A program made the position numbers and the translations under genes. DNA of 64,000 bases, from contig JBMDXQ010000090.1 in NCBI GenBank assembly GCA_048594975.1, positions 248,001-312,000 on the forward strand, in the 5' to 3' direction. The notes under the pieces were generated by a model, which saw nothing but the letters and a program-made list of their open reading frames with translations, was not told the DNA's origin and ran no database searches. The stretch comes from JBMDXB01 sp048594975. Lineage in GTDB: Bacteria; Acidobacteriota; Vicinamibacteria; Vicinamibacterales; 2-12-FULL-66-21. Positions 25,951-34,399 of the stretch are shown piece after piece (position 1 is the first letter of the stretch; each line of letters starts with the position of its first letter).

Positions 25951-27836
25951 GCTCGCTCCATGATGAAACGGAACCGCGCCGACGGGTCCTTCCCCATCAG
26001 CTCGTTGATCACGCGGTCGGTGACGATCTGGTCCGAGATGTCGACGCGCAGCAGCCGCCGGGTCTTCGGGTTCAGCGTCGTCTCCCACAGCACCTTCGGC
26101 ATCATCTCGCCGAGCCCCTTGAAGCGCGTGATCTCCGGGGTGCCGCGGCCGTTGCCGTGCATCTTCAGCAGGCGATCTTTGTGCGCGTCGTCGAGCGCCC
26201 AGTAGGTCTCCTTGCCGATGTCGATGCGGTAGAGCGGCGGCTGGGCGAGGAACACGCAGCCCGAGGTGATGAGCGCCGGCATGTGTCGGTAGATGAAGGT
26301 GAGGAGCAGCGTGGCGATGTGGTGACCGTCGGAATCCGCGTCGGCGAGTATGATGATGCGGCCGTAGCGCAGCCGCGACAGATCGAAGTTCTTGCCCAGC
26401 CCGCAGCCGAGCGCGGTGACCAGGTCCGACAGTTCCTTGTTCTCGAGCACCTTGGCGACCGAGGCGCTCTCGGTGTTCAACACCTTGCCGCGCAGCGGCA
26501 GGATCGCCTGTCGCGTGCGGTCGCGCCCCTGCTTGGCCGATCCACCCGCCGAGTCCCCCTCGACGACGAACAGTTCGCTGTCCTCGCGGCCGGGCGACGT
26601 GCAGTCGCTCAGCTTGCCGGGGAGCGTGAGACGGCTCGAGGTGGCGGTCTTGCGGGCGACTTCCTGCTGCGCCGCCCGGCTGGCTTCGCGCGCCCGCGCC
26701 GCCAGGATGATGCGCGCGACGATCGACTCGGCGATGCTGATGTTGGTGTTGAGCCAGTGCTCGAGCGCGGGACGCACCGTCGAGTCCACCGCCGCCATCA
26801 TCTCGGGGTTGTTCAGGCGTTCTTTGGTCTGCCCCTGGAACTGCGGCTCCTGCAGGAACACGCTCAGCACGGCGACGAGGCCTTCGCGGATGTCCTCCGC
26901 CGCGATGGTCACGCCCTTGGGCGAGAGGTTGTGGGTCTCAATGAAGTTCCGAACGGCCTTGCCGAGACCGGCGCGGAAACCGTTCTCGTGCGTACCGCCC
27001 GACAACGTCGGGATGCCGTTGACGTAGCTGCGGACGTGCTCGTCGGTCGACTGCGTCCACTGCATCGCCAGGTCGAGGCGGACGCCGCCGTCCTCGCCGT
27101 CCCGCATGAGGGTGAACGGCGCCTCGTGCACCGGCGCGGCGGACCGCTCGGCCAGGATCCTCCTGAGATAGTCGGCGAGCCCCTCGGTGTGCTGGAAGAC
27201 CCGCTTCTCGCCCTTCGACTCGTCGTCGAAGACCAGCCGCACGCCCTTGTGCAGGTAGCTCGACACTTCGAGGCGTTGCGCGATCAGCTCGGCGTCGAAC
27301 TCGATCTTGGGGAAGATCGTCGCATCCGGCCGGAAGAACACGGTGGTACCGCTGCCTCGCGCCGGCCCCAGCTTCCTGAGCGTCCCGACCGGCTGTCCCT
27401 GCTTGAACCGCATCTCCCACTGCGCGCCGTCGCGCCGCACCGTGGCGACGAGTTCCCTGGCCAGCGCGTTGACCACGCTCGCGCCGACGCCGTGGAGTCC
27501 GCCTGCAGTCTTGTAGTTGCCCGCTTCGAACTTCCCGCCCGCGTGCAGGGTCGTGAAGATCACCTCGAGCGCGCTCTTCTTGCTCTTGGGATGCTTGTCC
27601 ACCGGGATGCCGCGGCCGTCGTCGGCGATCGTGATCGACGACGCGTCGGCATGGAGCGTGACGGTGATGTTCGAGGCGTAGCCGTTCATCGCCTCGTCGA
27701 CGGCGTTGTCGAGGATCTCCCAGACGAGGTGATGCAGTCCCGCCGAACCGACGCCCCCGATGTACATGCCCGGCCGCTTGCGGACGGGCTCGAGGCCTTC
27801 GAGAACCGTGATGTCTTTTGCCGTGTACGAGGGCAT
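25923..27836 (-). CDS. Type IIA topoisomerase subunit B (ParE/GyrB)
   Basis: This 637-residue protein starts at ATG 27836 (MPSYTAKDITVLEGLEPVRK). The GHKL ATPase shows ILDNAVDEAMNG, DDGRGIPVD and GGLHGVGASVVNAL. The transducer domain carries QTKERLNNPE (closer to ParE QTKERL than to the usual GyrB form). The TOPRIM domain has EGDSAGGSAKQGRDR, PLRGKVLNTE and DADSDGHH. The length fits a form without the proteobacterial GyrB insert. It should pair with a GyrA/ParC subunit, for example the one at 41015-43408, to relax, supercoil or decatenate DNA. Which enzyme it belongs to is not settled. Confidence 0.93.
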   Translation of the reverse strand: MPSYTAKDITVLEGLEPVRKRPGMYIGGVGSAGLHHLVWEILDNAVDEAMNGYASNITVTLHADASSITIADDGRGIPVDKHPKSKKSALEVIFTTLHAGGKFEAGNYKTAGGLHGVGASVVNALARELVATVRRDGAQWEMRFKQGQPVGTLRKLGPARGSGTTVFFRPDATIFPKIEFDAELIAQRLEVSSYLHKGVRLVFDDESKGEKRVFQHTEGLADYLRRILAERSAAPVHEAPFTLMRDGEDGGVRLDLAMQWTQSTDEHVRSYVNGIPTLSGGTHENGFRAGLGKAVRNFIETHNLSPKGVTIAAEDIREGLVAVLSVFLQEPQFQGQTKERLNNPEMMAAVDSTVRPALEHWLNTNISIAESIVARIILAARAREASRAAQQEVARKTATSSRLTLPGKLSDCTSPGREDSELFVVEGDSAGGSAKQGRDRTRQAILPLRGKVLNTESASVAKVLENKELSDLVTALGCGLGKNFDLSRLRYGRIIILADADSDGHHIATLLLTFIYRHMPALITSGCVFLAQPPLYRIDIGKETYWALDDAHKDRLLKMHGNGRGTPEITRFKGLGEMMPKVLWETTLNPKTRRLLRVDISDQIVTDRVINELMGKDPSARFRFIMERAEEAEELDV

Positions 27837-27962
27837 GAATTGTTGCGGCACTTGATAGTAACACGCAGCCGCAGCGCATGAATGGCGCGGACGGAGAGAG
27901 GACGAACGCAGCTGCCGCGTGAACGTCGACGGTCGCGGGACGGCCTGGATCACCGCCGGCGC

Positions 27963-28235
27963 TCACCTCGCGTCGCGGAGCACCGCGCGCGCCTCCGCGA
28001 ATGCGAGGCCGATTGCATCCATCTTCAGCCTGCGATTGCCCCCGACGTGACGAGCATCGGCGGGGAAAGGGCGGCCCAGCCGCAGCGCGACACGCGCCGG
28101 CTTTATGCCCTCGCGCCGACCGAGAAGAGGGCCTCGGATCCGGTAAGGCCGGGGCGCCAGCAGGTCGTCGGCGCCGATGAACCCGAGGATCACGGCAATA
28201 AGCCGTCGCGCGACGAGCGTTCCGCCGCGCGATTC
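27963..28235 (-). pseudogene. Possible C-terminal fragment of a PlsC-like acyltransferase
   Basis: The minus frame ends VILGFIGADDLLAPR then ARVALRLGRPFPADA then MDAIGLAFAEARAVL. This resembles the last part of 1-acylglycerol-phosphate acyltransferases, but no N-terminal catalytic His motif precedes it, and the only start is a GTG at 28193. It follows the small membrane protein gene directly. The call is weak. The rest of 27837-28233 shows nothing else. Confidence 0.25.
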
Positions 28236-28578
28236 ACCGGGCGGCTCCGCCTTCCCGCAGGCTGCGGACCGCGCCGACCAGGCCGAGGAGCCAGCCGATG
28301 GGGTACGGCACGATGGTCAACGCCCACCAGAGCGAGCGGCCGCTGCTGCCGCCGACGCCTCCCGCCGCGCTCATCGCGATCATCGCGGTCACACCGAGCG
28401 CCACGAGGACGAACGCCCAGGCGAGCAGCGGGCGGAAGCGGCTGCCGGCGCGCCACGCGCCAAGCCACGCCAAGCCGACGCCCGGCAGGATGAGCACCAG
28501 CCCCTCGAGCGGATCGACGGCACCAATGACCATCGCGGCGAGGCCGGCCACGAGCAACACACGCGTGGAACGCGTCAC
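28234..28578 (-). CDS. Small membrane protein of unknown function
   Basis: This 114-residue protein starts at GTG 28578, two bases after the stop of the SRPBCC gene. It has three or four hydrophobic segments (VLLVAGLAAMVIGAV, GLVLILPGVGLAWLG, FRPLLAWAFVLVALGVTAMI and LTIVPYPIGWLLGLVGAV). The layout is that of small integral membrane proteins. I do not recognise the family. Confidence 0.65.
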   Translation of the reverse strand: MTRSTRVLLVAGLAAMVIGAVDPLEGLVLILPGVGLAWLGAWRAGSRFRPLLAWAFVLVALGVTAMIAMSAAGGVGGSSGRSLWWALTIVPYPIGWLLGLVGAVRSLREGGAAR

Positions 28579-28580
28579 GC

Positions 28581-29078
28581 TCAGGTTACGGTCCTGTCCG
28601 CACCGGACCGTGGATTCACCCCTGCCCGTTTCAGGTATCCGTTGAGCCAGGTCGTCCAGCGTTCCATTTTCGCCGCGTAGCCGGCATCGTCCATCGCCCC
28701 GATTTCGGCATTGCCCGCGTCGGAGAGGCCGACGAACCGGTACTCCGTGGTCGCCTCGGTCCGGCTGGGTCCGATCGGCGTGCAGCGGACCGCCACGCGT
28801 GCCACGTACCGGCCGGGCTCGACGCGGTGGTACTCGACGTCGTGGGCCGCGCGATCGAGCCTCGTCACGACCCACACCGCCTCGCCGCGCTCCTCGCGCG
28901 TCCGGAAGATCAGCCCGACGTCCCAGGCGACACCCTCGGGATGCAGGAGCTCGGGATCCCATCCGGGCACCCAGTGCTTCTCCCCGAGCGGCGAGAACAG
29001 CTCGAACACCCGGTCTACGGTGCCGTCCAGCCTGATCGTGCCGGCAAAGCTCCGTGTTCGCGGCTTGAACCCGCTCAT
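28581..29078 (-). CDS. SRPBCC/START-like ligand-binding protein
   Basis: This 165-residue protein starts at ATG 29078. It opens with TIRLDGTVDRVFELFSPLGE, the first strand and helix of the polyketide-cyclase/SRPBCC fold. HWVPGWDPELLHPEG and GLIFRTREERGEAVWVVTRL follow, and the C-terminal helix is near AAKMERWTTWLNGYL. Such proteins bind hydrophobic ligands in a cavity; the ligand is unknown. It is followed closely by the small membrane protein gene. Confidence 0.8.
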   Translation of the reverse strand: MSGFKPRTRSFAGTIRLDGTVDRVFELFSPLGEKHWVPGWDPELLHPEGVAWDVGLIFRTREERGEAVWVVTRLDRAAHDVEYHRVEPGRYVARVAVRCTPIGPSRTEATTEYRFVGLSDAGNAEIGAMDDAGYAAKMERWTTWLNGYLKRAGVNPRSGADRTVT

Positions 29079-29248
29079 TGCCGTGCGCTCCTGGCGAACT
29101 TGAGGTGGACGCCCAGCGGGCTCTCCAGGTCTCTGATGCGGGCCGGCGACGAACCGTCGAGCGACATCGATACCCGAAAGGCAGCCTTGACACCTGGACT
29201 CTTCCGGTGCGCTCCGCGAAACCGCGAACGGACAGACCGCCGCCGCAT
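29075..29248 (-). CDS. Possible 57-residue ORF coupled to the SRPBCC gene
   Basis: A short minus-strand frame opens at ATG 29248 and its TGA overlaps the ATG of the SRPBCC gene (ATGA). The C-terminal half reads like coding sequence (GVKAAFRVSMSLDGSS then ARIRDLESPLGVHLKF), while the first 15 residues are Arg-rich and unlike a protein start. It may be the tail of a lost gene or a leader ORF. Confidence 0.3.
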   Translation of the reverse strand: MRRRSVRSRFRGAHRKSPGVKAAFRVSMSLDGSSPARIRDLESPLGVHLKFARSARQ

Positions 29249-29366
29249 GAACGTGATGCCAGGCAGGACGCCGGAATCCTAGCACGACGGGACGGCGCCC
29301 CGGATGCGGCCGGCGCTGATCTACACTCGTTCCCCGGCGTCGACCACTACGGTCGAAGGAGCACGC

Positions 29367-29840
29367 ATGTCGGAAATCGATCGCATCATCGACGAGCTGC
29401 GCCGCGAGCACGCCGGCGAGGCGTGGCACGGCCCGTCGCTGCGGCAGGTCCTCGAGGGCGTGGCCGCCGCGCAGGCGGCCGACCGACCTCTTGCAGGCGG
29501 CCACACCATCTGGGAGCTGGTATTGCACATCACGGCGTGGAAGAACGAGGTGCGCCGCCGGCTGTCGGGCGCGCCCGCCGCCGATCCGCAAGAAGGCGAC
29601 TGGCCGCAGGCCGGCGAGACGTCAGAAGAGCGCTGGCGCCAGGCGCTCTCCGCAATGGAACGCGCACAGACGGAGCTCGTCGCTGACATCCGGCGTCTGC
29701 GCGAGGAACGGCTCGACGAGCCGACCAGCGATCCGCGCGCGCCAGGCGGCAGGGGCGTGTCCTACTACGTGCTGCTGCACGGCATCGCCCAGCACGATGC
29801 GTATCACGCGGGACAAATCTCGCTGCTGAAGAAATGCTGA
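29367..29840 (+). CDS. DinB-family protein
   Basis: This 157-residue four-helix-bundle protein starts at ATG 29367. DinB metal-site histidines appear in the expected places: HTIWELVLHITAWKN (helix 2) and LLHGIAQHDAYHAGQISLLK (helix 4, H-x-x-YHAGQ). The family (DinB/YfiT) binds a divalent metal and includes thiol-dependent transferases; the reaction here is unknown. It is transcribed convergently with sucB. Confidence 0.9.
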   Translation: MSEIDRIIDELRREHAGEAWHGPSLRQVLEGVAAAQAADRPLAGGHTIWELVLHITAWKNEVRRRLSGAPAADPQEGDWPQAGETSEERWRQALSAMERAQTELVADIRRLREERLDEPTSDPRAPGGRGVSYYVLLHGIAQHDAYHAGQISLLKKC

Positions 29841-29902
29841 CTGCGCGTCGGCACAACCCGTCGACCCCGGATCACCGATTTCGGATCGTCGAGTCACGCG
29901 TC

Positions 29903-31294
29903 TCATTCGAGCAGCAGTGCGCCCGGGTCTTCCACCAGCTCCTTGATGCGCACCAGGAAGCGGACCGCTTCGGCGCCGTCGACGATGCGGTGATCGTAGG
30001 TGAGCGCCACGTACATCATGGGGCGCAGGACGACCTGACCGCCGGCGGCGACGGGCCGTTCCTGGATCTTGTGCAGGCCGAGGATGCCCACCTGCGGCGG
30101 GTTGAGGATCGGGGTGCTCAGCAGCGACCCGAAGACGCCGCCGTTGGTGATGGTGAACGTGCCACCCTTCAGCTCGGCGAGCGACAGCGTGCCGTCCTCG
30201 GCGCGGCGGGCGAAGTCGCGAATCTGCGTTTCGATCTGCGCGAACGACATGCGGTCGCCGTCGCGCAGCACGGGGACGACCAGCCCCTCGCTGGCGCCGA
30301 CTGCGACCCCGATGTCGTAGTAGCGCTTGAGCACCATGTCCTCGCCCTGGATCTCGGCGTTGAGGCGCGGGAACTCGCGCAGCGCGCCGACCGAGGCCTT
30401 GACGAAGAACGAGGCGATGCCGAGGCCGACGCCGTGGCGCTCCTTGAACGCCTGCTTGTGTCGCTCGCGCAGCGCCATCACCGCCGACATGTCCACCTCG
30501 TTGAAGGTGCTGAGCATCGCGGCGGTGCTCTGCGCCTCGACGAGCCGTCTGGCGATCGTGGCGCGCCGCTTCGACATGCGTACGCGCTCCTCGACGCGGT
30601 CCCCGGCGGCCCGTTCGACGTCGGCCGCATGCGGGCGCGCGCGCGCGACTGGCGCACCGCCCGCACTCCTGCCGCCGGCCGACCCGCCGGGCCTCTGCGC
30701 CGTCGTCTTCGACTCGGGCGACGGCGGACCGCCGGCGTGTGCACGTGCTGCCCCGCCGGGCGCCGGAGCGGCAGCGTGTGCAGTCGGCGCGGAGGCGGCC
30801 TGCTCCACGTCACGCCGCATCACCCGGCCGGCCTCGCCGCTGCCGCGGATGATCCGCAGGTCGACCTCGTGCTGCGCCGCTGCTTTTCGTGCCGTCGGCG
30901 TCGAACGCGTCTTCGCGGCGTCGGTCGCGCCCCCGTTCGTCTCCGGCGCTGCCGGCGACGGGCTGTGCGCGGGCGGTCCATCGGCCGACTCGCGGCGGCT
31001 GTCCGACACGCCGGCACCGCCGCCCTCGACGGACGCGCCTGCCGCCGTACCGGCGCCGGCCTCGTCGATCAGACCGAGCACTTCCCCCACCTTCACGTCC
31101 TCGCCGTCCCGGCGATCGATCCGACTGAGCACGCCTGCCTGCGGCGCGGAGACCTCGACGTCGATCTTGTCGGTCTCGAGCTCGACGATGGGGTCGCCGG
31201 CCGAGACGACGTCGCCTTCCTTGCGCAGCCATTTCGCGACGCGCGCGTCGACGATCGATTCCCCGACTTCCGGAACGACGATGTTGGCGGGCAT
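29903..31294 (-). CDS. sucB: 2-oxoglutarate dehydrogenase E2, dihydrolipoyl succinyltransferase
   Basis: This 463-residue protein has a lipoyl domain at the N-terminus (VVPEVGESIVDA, lipoyl Lys43 in ETDKIDVEV). A long Ala/Pro/Gly-rich linker follows. A peripheral-subunit-binding domain is seen near HEVDLRIIRGSGEAGRVMRR, then a second flexible linker. The catalytic domain ends with TYDHRIVDGAEA (His435, Asp439). It transfers succinyl groups from E1 to CoA. sucA lies upstream on the same strand with a 181-bp gap; E3 is not in the window. The linkers are longer than in E. coli SucB. Confidence 0.93.
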   Translation of the reverse strand: MPANIVVPEVGESIVDARVAKWLRKEGDVVSAGDPIVELETDKIDVEVSAPQAGVLSRIDRRDGEDVKVGEVLGLIDEAGAGTAAGASVEGGGAGVSDSRRESADGPPAHSPSPAAPETNGGATDAAKTRSTPTARKAAAQHEVDLRIIRGSGEAGRVMRRDVEQAASAPTAHAAAPAPGGAARAHAGGPPSPESKTTAQRPGGSAGGRSAGGAPVARARPHAADVERAAGDRVEERVRMSKRRATIARRLVEAQSTAAMLSTFNEVDMSAVMALRERHKQAFKERHGVGLGIASFFVKASVGALREFPRLNAEIQGEDMVLKRYYDIGVAVGASEGLVVPVLRDGDRMSFAQIETQIRDFARRAEDGTLSLAELKGGTFTITNGGVFGSLLSTPILNPPQVGILGLHKIQERPVAAGGQVVLRPMMYVALTYDHRIVDGAEAVRFLVRIKELVEDPGALLLE

Positions 31295-31475
31295 CCTGTC
31301 CTCTTGATTCAGTGCGCGTGGCGCCCCACACATTGCATTGCGGCGGGGCCCACCCCGGCACTGCCGCGTCGCGCCTGCGCGCACCGCGGCGGCTGAAGGC
31401 TCTCACGCCCTTGCGTGCGCTTCGCTCGCGGGCGCGCGTCGCGGTTCCGTCTCGCGGCGCTGGGCGGAACCGGCC

Positions 31476-34283
31476 TTACCCCTTCGTCAAGGCTTCCTGG
31501 GCGCGGACGGTCCGTTCCGCGCCGTGGCGCCCGGCCGCCGCGCCGAACGCCTGATCGATCAGCGCCTGCTGGTTGAGTGCATGCCGCGCGGCGGATCCTT
31601 CCGCGGGGCTGGCGCTGCGCGGGCGCGCGACGTGGCGGAGCGTCCGCGCGCCGGCGAGCTCCTCGAGATACGGCCGGACGAAATCCCACGCGCCCATGTT
31701 CTCGGGCTCCTCCTGTACCCACACGATCTCCTGCGCATTGGGGAACGTGTCGAGGACGGCGCGGGTCTCGCGCATCGCCAGCGGGTACAACTGCTCGAGC
31801 CGGCAGACGGCGACGTGGGTCCTGGCGGCGCGCTGCTCGCTCGACACCAGGTCGACGTACACCTTCCCCGAGCACAGCAGCACGCGCCGCACGTCGCGCG
31901 CGGCGGCGGCGCGCTCCTCGTCGCCGACGACCATCCGGAAGCGCCCCTGCGCCAGCTCGCGGGGCGCCGAGGCGACCATCGGATGGCGCAGCAGGCTTTT
32001 CGGCGTGAGGACGACGAGCGGCAGCGGATCGACGAGCAGCAGCGCCGCCTGGCGGCGGAGCAGGTGGAAGTACTGCGCGGCGGTCGTGCAGTTGGCCACT
32101 CGCATGTTGGTGTCGGCGGCAAGCTGCAGGAAGCGCTCGGGCCGCGCGCTCGCGTGATCGGGACCCTGCCCCTCGTGGCCGTGCGGCAGCAGCAGCACCA
32201 GCGACGGGCGCAGGCCCCACTTGCCGCGGGCCGAGACGAGGAACTCGTCGATCATCGTCTGCGCCCCGTTGATGAAGTCCCCGTACTGCGCTTCCCAGAT
32301 GACGAGCCGCGACGGCTCCTGGATGTTGTAGCCGACCTCGAATCCGATGACCGCGTTCTCGGTGAGCGGGCTGTTGTGCACTTCGAACGTCGCGTTCGCC
32401 TGCGGCAGCGCCTGCAACGGCACGTGCGGCCGGCCGGTCTCGGCATCGTGCAGGACGGCGTGGCGGTGGCTGAAGGTACCGCGCTCGACGTCCTCGCCGG
32501 TCAGGCGGACGTCCACGCCGTCGGCGAGGATGGAGGCCAGCGCGAGCTCCTCGGCCGTCGACCAGTCCACGGTGCGCTCGTCGGCGGCGTCGAGCAGGTG
32601 TGCCCGCTTCTGGCGCGCCCGCTCGAGCTTGCGGTGCATCGTGAAGTCCTGCGGCAGCACGAGCAGCGCGGTGTTCAGCGTGCGCAGCCGCTCGAGCGGG
32701 ACGGCCGTCTCCGCATTCGTGGCCGCACCTGGCGGCGGCTCCTGCGGCTGCGGCTCGACCAGATCCTGCTCCGGCTTCATCGCCGCCATCGTCTGCTGCA
32801 GACCGCGCAGGTACTTCTGGTTGAGCGCCTCGGCCGCGCCCGCCGCGACCAGCCCGCGCTGCTCCAGCGTGTGCGCCCAGATCTGGCGGACGGTGGGGTG
32901 CGTCGAGATCTTGCGGTACATGAGCGGCTGCGTGAATGCCGGCTCGTCCCCCTCGTTGTGGCCGTGACGGCGGTACCCGATCAGGTCGATGAGGAAGTCC
33001 CGCTGGAAGCGCGCCCGGTACGCAAACGCCAGCCGCGCCGCCTCGACGCACGCCTCCGGATCGTCGGCGTTGACGTGGACGATGGGGATCTTGAAGCCGC
33101 GCGCCAGGCCGCTCGCGTACGACGTGCTGTAGGCGTCCTCGGCGACGGTCGTGAACCCGACCTGGTTGTTGACGATGATGTGGATCGTGCCGCCGGTGAA
33201 GTAGCCCGGCAGCCGGCTCAGGTTCAACGTCTCGGCAACCACGCCCTGGCCGGGAAAGGCCGCGTCGCCGTGAATCAGGATCGGCACGCTCCGTTCCGGA
33301 TCGAAGCGCGGCGCGCCGTGGCCGTCCCGGATCATCCCGGCCGCCCGCGCCATCCCCTCGACGACCGGATCGACCGCCTCGAGGTGACTGGGGTTGGGCG
33401 GCATCGAGACCACCAGGTCCATCTCGGCGCCGCCCTGGATGGCGCGGTGCGCGCCGGCGTGGTACTTGACGTCGCCGGTCCAGGCCATGTCCTCGCGGAA
33501 GGTCCGCGACAGAACGGGGTCCTTGAACTCCGCGAGAATCTGCGCGTACGGCTTGTTCAGCACGTGCGCCATCACGTTCAAGCGGCCGCGGTGCGCCATC
33601 GCGATCAGGATGTGGCGGATCCCCGCCTCCGCCGCCTCGCCGATCACCTCGTCGAGCACCGGCACGAGCATGTCGAGGCCCTCGATCGAGAACCGCGTCT
33701 TGCCGGGAAAGGTACGGTGCAGGAACCGTTCGAACGTCTCGACCTGGGTGAGGCGATCGAGCAGCGCGACCGGATCGATGGAATCGGCGGGGGCGCGGAA
33801 GCGGCCGCACTCGGCGGCCTCGCGTAGCCAGTGACGTTCCTCCGGAACGAACACGTGCGCGTAGTCGTACCCGGTCGTCGAGCAGTAGATGCGCCGGAGC
33901 GCATCGACCGCTTCCAGCATGTTGGAGGCACCCGCGCAGAGCGGCGACGCCAGGAGCGACGCCGGGAGGTTGCGCAGGTCGTCGTCCGTGACGCCGTGCG
34001 TCTCGGGGAGCAGCGACGGATCGCCGAGCGGCCGGGCACCGAGCGGGTCGAGCTGCGCCGCCAGGTGCCCGTAGCGGCGAATCGACTGCGCGAGGTTGAC
34101 CGCACCGACGATCTTCTGGAGCGGCAGCCCGGCGAGGCCGCGGGCTTCCTCGGCAGGAGGGACCCAGCGCTCGAACGTCGCGCGCGTGGTGTCGTCCACC
34201 GAGGCGGGGTCGCGGCGGTAGCGCTCGTAGAGCTCGAGCACGTACCCACGATTGAGCCCGGTGAAATCCCCCCAGGTGGCCAT
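31476..34283 (-). CDS. sucA: 2-oxoglutarate dehydrogenase E1 component
   Basis: This 935-residue thiamine-diphosphate enzyme starts at ATG 34283 (MATWGDFTGLNRGYVLELYE). Hallmarks are AHRGRLNVMAHVLNKP, GDVKYHAGAH, SHLEAVDPVVEG, IHGDAAFPGQGVVAETLNLS, VNNQVGFTT and RHGHNEGDEPAFTQP (ThDP and substrate sites). The transketolase-like pyrimidine domain has NATFEVHNSPLTENA and PHGHEGQGPDHASAR. It decarboxylates 2-oxoglutarate and reductively succinylates E2. The frame stays open far upstream, into the antisense of the neighbouring permease, but that is not coding. It is first in the sucA-sucB unit. Confidence 0.96.
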   Translation of the reverse strand: MATWGDFTGLNRGYVLELYERYRRDPASVDDTTRATFERWVPPAEEARGLAGLPLQKIVGAVNLAQSIRRYGHLAAQLDPLGARPLGDPSLLPETHGVTDDDLRNLPASLLASPLCAGASNMLEAVDALRRIYCSTTGYDYAHVFVPEERHWLREAAECGRFRAPADSIDPVALLDRLTQVETFERFLHRTFPGKTRFSIEGLDMLVPVLDEVIGEAAEAGIRHILIAMAHRGRLNVMAHVLNKPYAQILAEFKDPVLSRTFREDMAWTGDVKYHAGAHRAIQGGAEMDLVVSMPPNPSHLEAVDPVVEGMARAAGMIRDGHGAPRFDPERSVPILIHGDAAFPGQGVVAETLNLSRLPGYFTGGTIHIIVNNQVGFTTVAEDAYSTSYASGLARGFKIPIVHVNADDPEACVEAARLAFAYRARFQRDFLIDLIGYRRHGHNEGDEPAFTQPLMYRKISTHPTVRQIWAHTLEQRGLVAAGAAEALNQKYLRGLQQTMAAMKPEQDLVEPQPQEPPPGAATNAETAVPLERLRTLNTALLVLPQDFTMHRKLERARQKRAHLLDAADERTVDWSTAEELALASILADGVDVRLTGEDVERGTFSHRHAVLHDAETGRPHVPLQALPQANATFEVHNSPLTENAVIGFEVGYNIQEPSRLVIWEAQYGDFINGAQTMIDEFLVSARGKWGLRPSLVLLLPHGHEGQGPDHASARPERFLQLAADTNMRVANCTTAAQYFHLLRRQAALLLVDPLPLVVLTPKSLLRHPMVASAPRELAQGRFRMVVGDEERAAAARDVRRVLLCSGKVYVDLVSSEQRAARTHVAVCRLEQLYPLAMRETRAVLDTFPNAQEIVWVQEEPENMGAWDFVRPYLEELAGARTLRHVARPRSASPAEGSAARHALNQQALIDQAFGAAAGRHGAERTVRAQEALTKG

Positions 34284-34399
34284 AACTGATAATCCTAACG
34301 CGTCAGGGGGGAGGGGAAGAAACGAAGAACTCAGAAGCCAGAACGGCGGCGCACAGCCCCGTCCGCATCCGCCGGCGTTCGTTCCTGGTTGCGTCCCGA

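Noticed and set aside
31338..33827. An 829-codon plus frame opposite sucA
   Set aside because: Antisense shadow of sucA, no recognisable motif.
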